A stretch of 64,000 nucleotides of DNA, taken from NCBI GenBank assembly GCA_963082875.1, contig OY720097.1, positions 22,824,501 through 22,888,500 on the forward strand, read 5' to 3'. The notes beneath the pieces are model-generated. The model ran no database searches. It had not been told where the DNA came from and was given only the letters and a program-made list of their open reading frames with translations. The DNA comes from Corella eumyota (Eukaryota > Chordata > Ascidiacea > Phlebobranchia > Corellidae). Position 1 is the stretch's first letter, and each line of letters starts with the position of its first letter. Of this stretch, positions 34,100-47,400 are shown piece after piece. Both the position numbers and the translations under genes were made by a program.

Positions 34100-35650
34100 T
34101 AACTTTATTTAATGTAAAAAATACATTTTTTTAGTTTCAAGACATTTTTGAAAAAGTGAAATGATTAAAAATAGAAACAATCAAACTATTTAAATTTTTA
34201 TTTAATTAAAAATTTATGAACATTATTAAACCTGTGTTGATGCGCAGGTACTTCCACAAAGTAGTTAACAAAGGTATTTAAACCATAAATTAACTATAAA
34301 TTTGGCATAATTTAAAATATCTGGGATTCTAAATTTTAAATCGGCATCTTAAAATAATTGGCACAAATAATTTATAAAAATAACATAAATTAAAAAATTT
34401 GGCACAAATTAATATATTTTGTATTTCTGTATTCGCCATTCATAAAAATCATTTGTTTATTTAAAGTAGGGTTTAGTGTCTTCGACCCTTTTTTCTAAAC
34501 AATAATTTCTATATAGAAAAAGTGGATTATATTTGGATTATTATTGGATTATATAATTGGAGGAAAAAGATAATGGCAGGAATTGGAGGAATGGAAAATG
34601 GAAGGAATCATTATAAGTCTCCTTTGCAACTGGCAAAGGAGAAGTTAAGTTAAAAAAACTCAGGACCCAAAGACAACTTCGGAATAGATGGATTTTTTTC
34701 AAACTCAAAAAAAGTCTCAGGACCTCGTTTAACTCAACAAACTCAAAGAAATACTCAGGACCTTTATTATTATATTTAATATTAAAATCAGGTCTGTAGG
34801 GTCTATAGGTTTTTACGTGACTATTTTCTTTTTATTTGTGAATAATAATCAACTCATAATCAAGCGCTTAAAAATTTAACGGGTTAAAAGTTTTTTCACG
34901 TGTCTACTTTTCTTTTTATTTTGTGACTGGTTAAAAACTCATAATTTTGCGCAATAAATGTAGATAGTTGACACAGTCCCAAGTGTGTTTAGGTTTCTGT
35001 GTGTTCATAATTATATTAAACGGGACTGTTTAATGGGTTTTTAGATGTTTTGGCGCAAATATACAGTCAATATAGAATAGGTTATTTTAAACTAGGCCTA
35101 TGTGTGGTATATAATTATTTATGTGTGTATTTTATGCAATTTACTGTATTTTTTTCGCCCTATGTTATATTTATGCTAACCTTAAGATAGTTGAAGACTG
35201 TATAGTAGCATAGAATCACGTGCTTATTCTTTCTATTTTATGACTGGTTAAAAAATCTTAATAAAGCATGGTAGTTTTTAAGTGTAGAAAAGAAAACTAG
35301 GCCTAAATGTGTGTAAACTAAGTGTATTTTATGCAATTTACTGTGTTTTATTTGCCTTATGTAAAATTTATGTACTAAACTTAAGTGTGAGTGGGTTGGA
35401 ACCCAACATAACTAATTTAACTGTGTGGGCGGAGCCCGATATAAAGCAATATATAATTTAGTGGATGGAAATCCAAACTAAAATAAAATTTACTTTCGTG
35501 GGTTGGAACCCAAAATAACATAGCAACAATAGAGATTTAGACATAAAACAATTCTAAAATATTTCTGTTTTCTACTCTTTTATTTTTTACAGGCTAATCT
35601 TATCTTCTTCTGCTTTCAAAGCTCTGTCAAATTAACTTATTTTCTACCAC
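34100..35650. other. AT-rich sequence with no gene recognised
   Basis: It holds scattered short repeats: ACTCAGGACC three times at 34660-34760, and TGGGTTGGAACCCAA twice near 35395 and 35500. If the transcript above exists, this is intron. Confidence 0.4.
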
Positions 35651-35654
35651 AGAA

Positions 35655-36332
35655 GCCTTTAAAATTGTCCATTTCTATTTTTACAGGGGCATTACTAACC
35701 AAATTATTATTTTTACACAGGGGCCTTTAAAATCTACTAATTTTTTTTACAGGGACATTACTAACCAAATTCTTATATTTTACACAGGGGCCTTTAAAAT
35801 CTACTAATTTTTTTTACAGGGGCATTACTAACCAAATTTTTATATTTTACACAGGGGCCTTTAAAATCTACTAATTTTTTTTACAGGGGCATTACTAACC
35901 AAATTTTTATATTTTACACAGGGGCCTTTAAAATCTACTAATTTTTTTACAGTGGCATTACTAACCAAATTTTTATATTTTACACAGGGGCCTTTAAAAT
36001 CTAATTTTCTTTTACAGGGGCATTACTAACCAAATTATTATTTTTTATACAGGGGCCTTTAAAATCTACTAATTTTTTTTACAGGGGCGCAGTTTTAACC
36101 AAATTATAATATTTTACACAGGGGCCTTTAAAATCTACTAATTTTTTTACAGGTGCGCATTACTAACCAAATTTTTATATTTTACACAGGTGCCTTTAAA
36201 ATCTACTAATTTTTTTACAGGGGCATTACTAACCAAATTTTTTTATTTTACACAGGGGCCTTTAAAATCTACTAATTTTTTTTACAGGCGCATTACTAAC
36301 CAAATTAACCATTTTTACAGTTTTTTTTCAGG
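35655..36332 (+). repeat. 67-bp tandem array, each unit carrying two 3' splice-site modules
   Basis: About ten units. Each has ATTACTAACC, a T-rich tract and TTTTACACAG, then AATCTACTAATTTTTTTTACAG. That is two branch point-like TACTAAC/TACTAAT motifs, each followed within about 15-25 nt by a T tract and CAG. Unit ends fall at 35685, 35752, 35819, 35886, 35952, 36017, 36084, 36152, 36220 and 36287, with the second AG of each unit about 35 nt later. About 20 AG sites are followed by GGGC or similar. Confidence 0.9.
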
Positions 36333-36560
36333 TTAGATTACCACAAACAAATATTAACATTTTGTTTTTTATTTTTAGATACTGGTTGAATATGTACGAA
36401 GAGTTCGTCGATTTGTTTTTGGCCAATTTTAATTTGTTCTTTATTTTTAGAGTTCCTGTTACAAGAAAACTCCAATCTAACATTTTTTAATTTTTCCTGC
36501 AGGGTAGATTTTCATAAACAAATACTAACTTTGTTCTTTATTTTTAGATTCTGGTTGTCG
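36333..36560 (+). repeat. Duplicated acceptor-like segment after the array
   Basis: Two related segments, starting near 36322 and 36490, each read CAG-G(G/T)TAGATT, CATAAACAAATA(C/T)TAAC, a T tract, then TTTTTAGAT(A/T)CTGGTTG. Each again carries a branch point-like motif and AG. Confidence 0.7.
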
Positions 36561-36717
36561 AGCAAAAAAGTTTGTATGAAAAACTTGATCAACACAAAAC
36601 ATTCAACTTTAATAATAAATTACATTAAACAACATTACCACAATCAAGTAATCATAAGCACATTGTTTAAATTTTTGTGAACAAATTTTTATTCCTTATT
36701 TTATTACAGGAAAAGAG

Positions 36718-36798
36718 ATGGGCAACTCGCTTAACCATATTTGCGGAGGTCACCAACATTTTTTGCCGAGTAATCCAACCTTTCAAAAGGTTATCTAA
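36718..36798 (+). CDS. 26-codon ORF starting MGNSL, possible micropeptide
   Basis: The ATG sits 8 nt into a candidate terminal exon, with G at -3 and G at +4. The sequence starts MGNSLNHICGG, fitting an N-myristoylation signal (Met-Gly-x-x-x-Ser/Leu) with a nearby Cys. AATAAA follows 30 nt after the stop. So short an ORF can be chance, and I do not recognise it. Confidence 0.15.
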   Translation: MGNSLNHICGGHQHFLPSNPTFQKVI

Positions 36799-36849
36799 TG
36801 TACTGTGTAATGTAAACAGTGCCAACTAATAAAGAGATTTACTGTGCAC

Positions 36850-37380
36850 AAGTTTTAAACTGTAAATCAAACTTGTGCAACTAAAACTAGACATTTTTTA
36901 TATTTTTTTAACAAGTAGTTCTGTTGTATACTATATGCTATTTACTGTTTTGCAACAATTTTGTATTTTTAAATTTAAAAAGTCTTAAAAAAAAATTTAT
37001 GTGTATTTCTATTTATACATATCTCATGTTAATTTTTTAACTGTCATTTATATTTTGTACTTTATCGCAATTTTTAATGCTTTACAATACCTTTAATTGT
37101 AACTTATTTTGTTACTCATGTATAATGTTATTCAATTATGTATTATCTCTTTTTAATAATCCTTTTGTCATTTGTTTAACCTAATGCTTTTTATGCCTTC
37201 TAAGATTGATGCATCTTGAAATATATTTTTTTTTATTTATTTGTATTTTTCCCTTCGTCTTATTTGTATCTTAATTGTGTTTTTTTGCTTTTAGCGTTTG
37301 TGCCGGTAAATAAACATAATAAAAAATGTTTTTTGATGTTCTTTTAACCTCAAGCCATCAACTCAACCTTTAACAAACAA
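36850..37380. other. AT-rich sequence, nothing recognised
   Basis: No ORF, SINE or tandem repeat that I can support. Confidence 0.4.
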
Positions 37381-37384
37381 ATTT

Positions 37385-37630
37385 TGTCACTATTATCCTT
37401 AACACCAATTTTGTAAAAAATAATTTTTGTCATTTTTCCAAAAAAATAATTTCGATTTTGTCATTTACTATAATAACCATTTTATACTTCGTCATTTACT
37501 ATAAAAAATAATTAATACTTTGTCATCTACTGCGGTCTACTTTAATAAATAGTTAATATCGTGTCATCTACCATAAAAAATAATTAATACTATAATACAA
37601 TGTCATATACCATAACAAATATTTAAGGTT
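37385..37630. repeat. Degenerate tandem repeat of about 40 bp
   Basis: Units built on TTTGTCATCTACCATAAAAA and ATAATTAATAC, five to seven imperfect copies. Confidence 0.6.
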
Positions 37631-37639
37631 TAGAGTTTG

Positions 37640-38200
37640 CCATATAATAAAGAATATTTTTTATGATAAAGGCCAAGTTTTTATTAATTATATTTATTAC
37701 TATAATGTTATATTCAATAAAAATGGTACATGTTATATATAAGTTATTTACACAATAAACAATACAATGATAATTACTTTTTAAATTAAAGCACTTAAGT
37801 AATTACACAAAGTACGGGCGAGCCAAATGGCCAATTTGGTAAGAAAATGCGTTTTTACATAACGTTTCTAACTAAAGATAAGGTGTTAAAGAACAGCTTA
37901 TACTAGCTGCATTACGTTTCGAAAAACGAGACAATAGTTGAAGCACAAATTTTATAAATACAAGAAAACAAGAATCATTTGAAAGTAATTAACTGCAGTC
38001 TTTAAAGACAGGTGTATTAAAAAGGTGGATTTAAATGCTTTGATAAAAATTATGTTTAAATTGGGATTTTATTGTAGTTTTGTAAATGGATAATTTTAAA
38101 ATTTGAATGGAGGTATTATGTTCAATGAGCCGTATAGGCCTAATTTTTTGTTTATCCTCTATATTTTGATTTTTAGGAAATAATAAAATCAGCACATATT
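37640..38200. other. AT-rich sequence before the satellite flank, nothing recognised
   Basis: No coding or repeat signal apart from scattered simple AT tracts. Confidence 0.4.
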
Positions 38201-38354
38201 TTAAGTAAATAATAATATAAAAGCTTAATTTAACACAAATTTGTAAAAACTATCAAATATTTGCAGAAAATGTTTTTTTAAGTAAATAATAATATAAAAG
38301 CTTAATTTAACACAAATTTGTAAAAACTATCAAATATTTGCAGAAAATGCTGCA
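38201..38354. repeat. Two-copy tandem duplication, 77-bp period
   Basis: The segment TTAAGTAAATAATAATATAA through TATTTGCAGAAAATG occurs at 38201 and again at 38278, almost identical, so the duplication is recent. Confidence 0.9.
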
Positions 38355-38370
38355 ATAATGATTTAAAATC

Positions 38371-38490
38371 TATATAAAGTTTGCTCGAAAATTCGTGACG
38401 TCACCAATTCACGCTTGCTTTCTTGGAAATCGCATGAGCTAGGGCTTGATCTCGATTAGGGTTAGAGAAAACCAGGGTTAGGGTTTTCAA
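38371..38490. promoter_or_regulatory. Satellite edge with TATA-like box, perfect CRE and telomere-like TTAGGG
   Basis: TATATAAAG is at 38371, a perfect CRE TGACGTCA at 38396-38403, and short TTAGGG-type runs at 38456-38465 and 38475-38487. All lie within 120 bp just before the first satellite monomer. Functional meaning is not established. Confidence 0.3.
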
Positions 38491-40992
38491 AAAATATAAG
38501 TAGAGCATACAAAAAAATTGGTTGACCAATTACCGTGTTTACAAAATATTTTTCAAAAATATTAATATTCATAAAAGTTATGAAACTTTTATTAAAAATT
38601 GACAAAATCTCAAAACTTAAAATTTTTTTATATTTAATTAGACGCGCATTGGCCTAACTAACATTCAAGATAAAACATTTCGCGAAATTTTTCAGGAAAA
38701 CAAAAGTTTGAGGTAATTTTTATTTTGGGTTTAATTAGGTCACGTGATATTTTTGGCCAATAATATTGCATACAAATTTTTTTTAAAAAAATAAAAAATT
38801 TTAAATCGAAAAATAATTGTTGTGTTAGAACCGCACAGGTCCAATTACCGTGTTCACAAAATATTTTTCGAAAATATTAATATTCATAAAAGTTATGAAA
38901 CTTTTATTAAAAATTTATGAAATCTCAAAACCTAAAATTTTGTATTTTATTAGACGCACATTGGCCTAACTAACATTCAAGATAAAACATTTCGCAAAAA
39001 TTTTCAGTAAAACAAAAGTTTGAGGTAATTTTTATTTTGGTTTTCATTAGGTCACGTGATATTTTTGGCCAATGATATTGCAAACAAATTTTTTGAAAGA
39101 AATTAAAAATTTTAAATCGAAAAATAATTGTTGTGTTAGAACCGCACAGGTCCAATTACCGTGTTTACAAAATATTTTTCAAAAATATTAATATTCATAA
39201 AAGTTATGAAACTTTTATTAAAAATTGACAAAATCTCAAAACCTAAAATTTTATATTTAATTAGACGCGCAATGGTCTAACTAACACTCAAAATAAAACA
39301 TTTCGCGAAAATTTTCAGTAAAACAAAAGTTTGAGGTAATTTTTATTTTGGGTTTAATTAGGTCACGTGATATTTTTGGCCAATGATATTGCATACAAAT
39401 TTAAAAAAAAATAAAAAATTTTAAATCGAAAAATAATTGTTGTGTTAGAACCGCACAGGACCAATTACCGTGTTTACAAAATATTTTTCGAAAATATTAA
39501 TATTCATAAAAATTATGAAACTTTTATTAAAAATTTATGAAATCTCAAAACCTAAAATTTTATATTTTATTAGACGCGCATTGGCCTAACTAACATTCAA
39601 GATAAAACATTTCGCGAAAATTTACAGTAAAACAAAAGTTTGAGGTAATTTTTATTTTGGTTTTCATTAGGTCACGTGATATTTTTGGCCAATGATATTG
39701 CATGCAAATTTTTTGAAAAAAAATAAAAAATTTTAAATCGAAAAATAATTGTTGTGTTAGAACCGCACAGGTCCAATTACCGTGTTTACAAAATATTTTT
39801 CAAAAATATTAATATTCCTAAAAGTTATGAAACTTTTATTAAAAATTTATGAAATCTCAAAACCTAAAATTTTGTATTTAATTAGACGCGCATTGGCCTA
39901 ACTAACATTCAAGATAAAACATTTCGCGAAAATTTTCAGTAAAACAAAAGTTTGAGGTAATTTTTATTTTGGGTTTAATTAGGTCACGTGATATTTTTGG
40001 CCAATGATATTGCATACAAATTTTTTGAAAAAAAATAAACAATTTTAAATCGAAAAATAATTGTTGTGTTAGAACCGCACAGGACCAATTACCGTGTTTA
40101 CAAAATATTTTTCGAAAATATTAATATTCATAAAAATTATGAAACTTTTATTAAAAATTTATGAAATCTCAAAACCTAAAATTTTGTATTTTATTAGACG
40201 CGCATTGGCCTAACTAACATTCAAGATAAAACATTTCGCGAAAATTTTCAGTAAAACAAAAGTTTGAGGTAATTTTTATATTGGTTTTCATTAGGTCACG
40301 TGAAATTTTTGGCCAATGATATTGCATGCAAATTTTTTGAAAAAAAATAAAAAATTTTTAATCGAAAAATAATTGTTGTGTTAGAACCGCACAAGTCCGA
40401 TTGCCGTGTTTACATAATATTTTTTGAAAATATTAATATTCATAAAAGTTATGATACTTTTATTAAAGATTTATGAAATCTCAAAACCTAAAATTTTGTA
40501 TTTTATTACACGCGCATTGGCCTAACTAACATTCAAGATAAAACATTTCGCGAAAATTTTCAGTAAAACAAAAGTTTGAGGTAATTTTTATTTTGATTTT
40601 CATTAGGTCACGTGATATTTTTGGCCAATGATATTGCATACAAATTTTTTGAAAAAAAAATAAAAAATTTTAAATCGAAAAATAATTGTTGTGTTAGAAC
40701 CGCACAGGTCCAATTACCGTGTTTACAAAATATTTTTCAAAAATATTAATATTCATAAAAGTTATGAAACTTTTATTAAAAATTGACAAAATCTCAAAAC
40801 CTAAAATTTTATATTTAATTAGACGCGCATTGATCTAACTAACATTCAAGATAAAACATTTCGCGAAAATTTTCAGTAAAACAAAAGTTTGAGGTAATTT
40901 TTATTTTGGTTTTCATTAGGTCACGTGATATTTTTGGCCAATGATATTGCATACAAATTTTTTGAAAAAAAATAAAAAATTTTAAATCGAAA

Positions 40993-43900
40993 AATAATTG
41001 TTGTGTTAAAACCGCACAGGTCCAATTACCGTGTTTACAAAATATTTTTCAAAAATATTAATATTAATAAAAGTTATGAAACTTTTATTAAAAATTGACA
41101 AAATCTCAAAACTTAAAATTTTATATTTAATTAGACGCGCATTGGCTTAACTAACATTCAAGATAAAACATTTCGCGAAAATTTTTAGTAAAACAAAAGT
41201 TTGAGGTAATTTTTATTTTGGGTTTAATTAGGTCACGTGATATTTTTGGCCAATGATATTGCATACAAATTTTAAAAAAAAAATAAAAAATTTTAAATCG
41301 AAAAATAATTGTTGTGTTAGAACCGCACAAGTCCGATTGCCGTGTTTACATAATATTTTTTGAAAATATTAATATTCATAAAAGTTATGATACTTTTATT
41401 AAAAATTTATGAAATCTCAAAACCTAAAATTTTGTATTTTATTACACGCGCATTGGCCTAACTAACATTCAAGATAAAACATTTCGCGAAAATTTTCAGT
41501 AAAACAAAAGTTTGAGGTAATTTTGATTTTGATTTTCATTAGGTCACGTGATATTTTTGGCCAATGATATTGCATACAAATTTTTTGAAAAAAAATAGAA
41601 AATTTTAAATCGAAAAATAATTGTTGTGTTAGAACCGCACAGGTCAATTATAAAAATAATTGTTGTGTTAGAACCGCACAGGTCCAATTACCCGTGTTTA
41701 CAAAATATTTTTCAAAAATATTAATATTCCTAAAAGTTATGAAACTTTTATTAAAAATTGACAAAATCTCAAAACTTAAAATTTTATATTTAATTAGACG
41801 CGCATTGGCCTAACTAACATTCAAGATAAAACATTTCGCGAAAATTTTTAGTAAAATAAAAGTTTGAGGTAATTTTTATTTTGGGTTTAATTAGGTCACG
41901 TGATATTTTTGGCCAATGATATTGCATACAAATTTAAAAAAAAAATAAAAAATTTTAAATCGAAAAATAATTGTTGTGTTAGAACCGCACAGGACCAATA
42001 ACCGTGTTTACAAAATATTTTTCGAAAATATTTATATTCATAAAAGTTATGAAACTTTTATTAAAAATTTATGAAATCTCAAAACATAAAATTTTGTATT
42101 TTATGACACGCGCATTGGCCTAACTAACATTCAAGATAAAACATTTCGCGAAAATTTTCAGTAAAACAAAAGTTTGAGGTAATTTTTATTTTGGGTTTAA
42201 TTAGGTCACGTGATATTTTTATCCAATGATATTGCATGCAAATTTTTTGAAAAAAAATAAAAAATTTTAAATCGAAAAATAATTGTTGTGTTAGAACCGC
42301 ACAAGTCCGATTGCCGTGTTTACATAATATTTTTCGAAAATATTAATATTCATAAAAGTTATGATACTTTTATTAAAAATTTATGAAATCTCAAAACCTA
42401 AAATTTTGTATTTTATTACACGCGCATTGGCCTAACTAACATTCAAGATAAAACATTTCGCGAAAATTTTCAGTAAAACAAAAGTTTGAGGTAATTTTTA
42501 TTTTGATTTTCATTAGGTCACGTGATATTTTTGGCCAATGATATTGCATGCAAATTTTTTGAAAAAAAATAAAAAATTTTAAATCGAAAAATAATTGTTG
42601 TGTTAGAACCGCACAGGACCAATAACCGTGTGTACAAAATATTTTTCGAAAATATTAATATTCATAAAAATTATGAAACTTTTATTAAAAATTTATGAAA
42701 TCTCAAAACCTAAAATTTTGTATTTTATTAGACGCACATTGGCCTAACTAACATTCAAGATAAAACATTTCGCAAAAATTTTCAGTAAAACAAAAGTTTG
42801 AGGTAATTTTTATTTTGGTTTTCATTAGGTCACGTGATATTTTTGGCCAATGATATTGCATGCAAATTTTTTGAAAAAAAATAAAAAATTTTAAATCGAA
42901 AAATAATTGTTGTGTTAGAACCGCACAAGTCCGATTGCCGTGTTTACATAATATTTTTTGAAAATATTAATATTCATAAAAGTTATGATACTTTTATTAA
43001 AAATTTATGAAATCTCAAAACCTAAAATTTTGTATTTTATTAGACGCACATTGGCCTAACTAACATTCAAGATAAAACATTTCGCGAAAATTTTCAGTAA
43101 AACAAAAGTTTGAGGTAATTTTTGTTTTGATTTTCATTAGGTCACGTGATATTTTGGCCAATGATATTGCATACAAATTTTTGGAAAAAAAATAAAAAAT
43201 TTTAAATCGAAAAATAATTGTTGTGTTAGAACCGCACAGGTCCAATTACCGTGTTTACAAAATATTTTTCGAAAATATTTATATTCATAAAAGTTATGAA
43301 ACTTTTATTAAAAATTTATGAAATCTCAAAACCTAAAGTTTTGTATTTTATGACACGCGCATTGGCCTAACTAACATTCAAGATAAAACATTTCGCGAAA
43401 ATTTTCAGTAAAACAAAAGTTTGAGGTAATTTTTATTTTGGGTTTAATTAGGTCACGTGATATTTTTGGCCAATGATATTGCATGCAAATTTTTTGAAAA
43501 AAAATAAAAAATTTTAAATCGAAAAATAATTGTTGTGTTAGAACCGCACAAGTCCGATTGCCGTGTTTACATAATATTTTTCGAAAATATTAATATTCAT
43601 AAAAGTTATGATACTTTTATTAAAAATTTATGAAATCTCAAAACCTAAAATTTTGTATTTTATTAGACGCGCATTGGCCTAACTAACATTCAAGATAAAA
43701 CATTTCGCGAAAATTTTCAGTAAAACAAAAGTTTGAGGTAATTTTTATTTTGATTTTCATTAGGTCACGTGATATTTTTGGCCAATGATATTGCATACAA
43801 ATTTTAAAAAAAAAATAAAAAATTTTAAATCGAAAAATAATTGTTGTGTTAGAACCGCACAGGTCCAATTACCGTGTTGACAAAATATTTTTCAAAAATA

Positions 43901-44460
43901 TTAATATTCATAAAAGTTATGAAACTTTTATTAAAAATTGACAAAATCTCAAAACCTAAAATTTTATATTTAATTAGACGCGCATTGGCCTAACTAACAT
44001 TCAAGATAAAACATTTCGCGAAAATTTTCAGTAAAACAAAAGTTTGAGGCAATTTTTATTTTGGTTTTCATTAGGTCACGTGATATTTTTGGCCAATGAT
44101 ATTGCATACAAATTTTTTGAAAAAAAATAAAAAATTTTAAATCGAAAAATAATTGTTGTGTTAGAACCGCACAGGTCCAATTACCGTGTTTACAAAATAT
44201 TTTTCAAAAATATTAATATTAATAAAAGTTATGAAACTTTTATTAAAAATTGACAAAATCTTAAAACTTAAAATTTTATATTTAATTAGATGCACATTGG
44301 CCTAACTAACATTCAAGATAAAACATTTCGCGAAAATTTTCAGTAAAACAAAAGTTTGAGGTAATTTTTATTTTGGGTTTAATTAGGTCACGTGATATTT
44401 TTGGCTATTGATATTGCATACAAATTTTTTGAAAAAAAATAAAAAATTTTAAATCGAAAA
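40993..44460. repeat. Higher-order block A, 11 monomers (3468 bp)
   Basis: Its variant pattern recurs 3468 bp downstream (block B) and 10368 bp downstream (block C), nearly base for base. Markers: TGTTAAAACCGC at about 41005, a 37-bp internal duplication at about 41644, and GGCTATTGAT near 44403. Confidence 0.9.
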
Positions 44461-47400
44461 ATAATTGTTGTGTTAAAACCGCACAGGTCCAATTACCGTG
44501 TTTACAAAATATTTTTCAAAAATATTAATATTAATAAAAGTTATGAAACTTTTATTAAAAATTGACAAAATCTCAAAACTTAAAATTTTATATTTAATTA
44601 GACGCGCATTGGCTTAACTAACATTCAAGATAAAACATTTCGCGAAAATTTTTAGTAAAACAAAAGTTTGAGGTAATTTTTATTTTGGGTTTAATTAGGT
44701 CACGTGATATTTTTGGCCAATGATATTGCATACAAATTTTAAAAAAAAAATAAAAAATTTTAAATCGAAAAATAATTGTTGTGTTAGAACCGCACAAGTC
44801 CGATTGCCGTGTTTACATAATATTTTTTGAAAATATTAATATTCATAAAAGTTATGATACTTTTATTAAAAATTTATGAAATCTCAAAACCTAAAATTTT
44901 GTATTTTATTACACGCGCATTGGCCTAACTAACATTCAAGATAAAACATTTCGCGAAAATTTTCAGTAAAACAAAAGTTTGAGGTAATTTTGATTTTGAT
45001 TTTCATTAGGTCACGTGATATTTTTGGCCAATGATATTGCATACAAATTTTTTGAAAAAAAATAGAAAATTTTAAATCGAAAAATAATTGTTGTGTTAGA
45101 ACCGCACAGGTCAATTATAAAAATAATTGTTGTGTTAGAACCGCACAGGTCCAATTACCCGTGTTTACAAAATATTTTTCAAAAATATTAATATTCCTAA
45201 AAGTTATGAAACTTTTATTAAAAATTGACAAAATCTCAAAACTTAAAATTTTATATTTAATTAGACGCGCATTGGCCTAACTAACATTCAAGATAAAACA
45301 TTTCGCGAAAATTTTTAGTAAAATAAAAGTTTGAGGTAATTTTTATTTTGGGTTTAATTAGGTCACGTGATATTTTTGGCCAATGATATTGCATACAAAT
45401 TTAAAAAAAAAAATAAAAAATTTTAAATCGAAAAATAATTGTTGTGTTAGAACCGCACAGGACCAATAACCGTGTTTACAAAATATTTTTCGAAAATATT
45501 TATATTCATAAAAGTTATGAAACTTTTATTAAAAATTTATGAAATCTCAAAACATAAAATTTTGTATTTTATGACACGCGCATTGGCCTAACTAACATTC
45601 AAGATAAAACATTTCGCGAAAATTTTCAGTAAAACAAAAGTTTGAGGTAATTTTTATTTTGAGTTTAATTAGGTCACGTGATATTTTTATCCAATGATAT
45701 TGCATGCAAATTTTTTGAAAAAAAATAAAAAATTTTAAATCGAAAAATAATTGTTGTGTTAGAACCGCACAAGTCCGATTGCCGTGTTTACATAATATTT
45801 TTCGAAAATATTAATATTCATAAAAGTTATGATACTTTTATTAAAAATTTATGAAATCTCAAAACCTAAAATTTTGTATTTTATTACACGCGCATTGGCC
45901 TAACTAACATTCAAGATAAAACATTTCGCGAAAATTTTCAGTAAAACAAAAGTTTGAGGTAATTTTTATTTTGATTTTCATTAGGTCACGTGATATTTTT
46001 GGCCAATGATATTGCATGCAAATTTTTTGAAAAAAAATAAAAAATTTTAAATCGAAAAATAATTGTTGTGTTAGAACCGCACAGGACCAATAACCGTGTG
46101 TACAAAATATTTTTCGAAAATATTAATATTCATAAAAATTATGAAACTTTTATTAAAAATTTATGAAATCTCAAAACCTAAAATTTTGTATTTTATTAGA
46201 CGCACATTGGCCTAACTAACATTCAAGATAAAACATTTCGCAAAAATTTTCAGTAAAACAAAAGTTTGAGGTAATTTTTATTTTGGTTTTCATTAGGTCA
46301 CGTGATATTTTTGGCCAATGATATTGCATGCAAATTTTTTGAAAAAAAATAAAAAATTTTAAATCGAAAAATAATTGTTGTGTTAGAACCGCACAAGTCC
46401 GATTGCCGTGTTTACATAATATTTTTTGAAAATATTAATATTCATAAAAGTTATGATACTTTTATTAAAAATTTATGAAATCTCAAAACCTAAAATTTTG
46501 TATTTTATTAGACGCACATTGGCCTAACTAACATTCAAGATAAAACATTTCGCGAAAATTTTCAGTAAAACAAAAGTTTGAGGTAATTTTTGTTTTGATT
46601 TTCATTAGGTCACGTGATATTTTGGCCAATGATATTGCATACAAATTTTTGGAAAAAAAATAAAAAATTTTAAATCGAAAAATAATTGTTGTGTTAGAAC
46701 CGCACAGGTCCAATTACCGTGTTTACAAAATATTTTTCGAAAATATTTATATTCATAAAAGTTATGAAACTTTTATTAAAAATTTATGAAATCTCAAAAC
46801 CTAAAGTTTTGTATTTTATGACACGCGCATTGGCCTAACTAACATTCAAGATAAAACATTTCGCGAAAATTTTCAGTAAAACAAAAGTTTGAGGTAATTT
46901 TTATTTTGGGTTTAATTAGGTCACGTGATATTTTTGGCCAACGATATTGCATGCAAATTTTTTGAAAAAAAATAAAAAATTTTAAATCGAAAAATAATTG
47001 TTGTGTTAGAACCGCACAAGTCCGATTGCCGTGTTTACATAATATTTTTCGAAAATATTAATATTCATAAAAGTTATGATACTTTTATTAAAAATTTATG
47101 AAATCTCAAAACCTAAAATTTTGTATTTTATTAGACGCGCATTGGCCTAACTAACATTCAAGATAAAACATTTCGCGAAAATTTTCAGTAAAACAAAAGT
47201 TTGAGGTAATTTTTATTTTGATTTTCATTAGGTCACGTGATATTTTTGGCCAATGATATTGCATACAAATTTTAAAAAAAAAATAAAAAATTTTAAATCG
47301 AAAAATAATTGTTGTGTTAGAACCGCACAGGTCCAATTACCGTGTTGACAAAATATTTTTCAAAAATATTAATATTCATAAAAGTTATGAAACTTTTATT

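Larger units (their letters stand above)
33700..36850 (+). ncRNA. Candidate spliced non-coding transcription unit
   Basis: No long ORF is seen. Possible pieces: a first exon ending at 33804 before GTGAGT; an internal exon 34028-34093 between TTTTAG and GTTAGT; and a last exon from 36710 (after TTATTACAG) with AATAAA at 36828-36833. Between them lies the tandem 3' splice-site array. Tiny ORFs exist (one starting MKLNLL at 34034, one starting MGNSL at 36718). The whole unit is inferred from signals only. Confidence 0.3.

Noticed and set aside
35655-36332. CRISPR-like array
   Set aside because: The units are contiguous with no unique spacers, and the context is a eukaryotic genome.
38456-38487. 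A true telomere or chromosome end
   Set aside because: Only a few TTAGGG-like units are present and other sequence continues on both sides.
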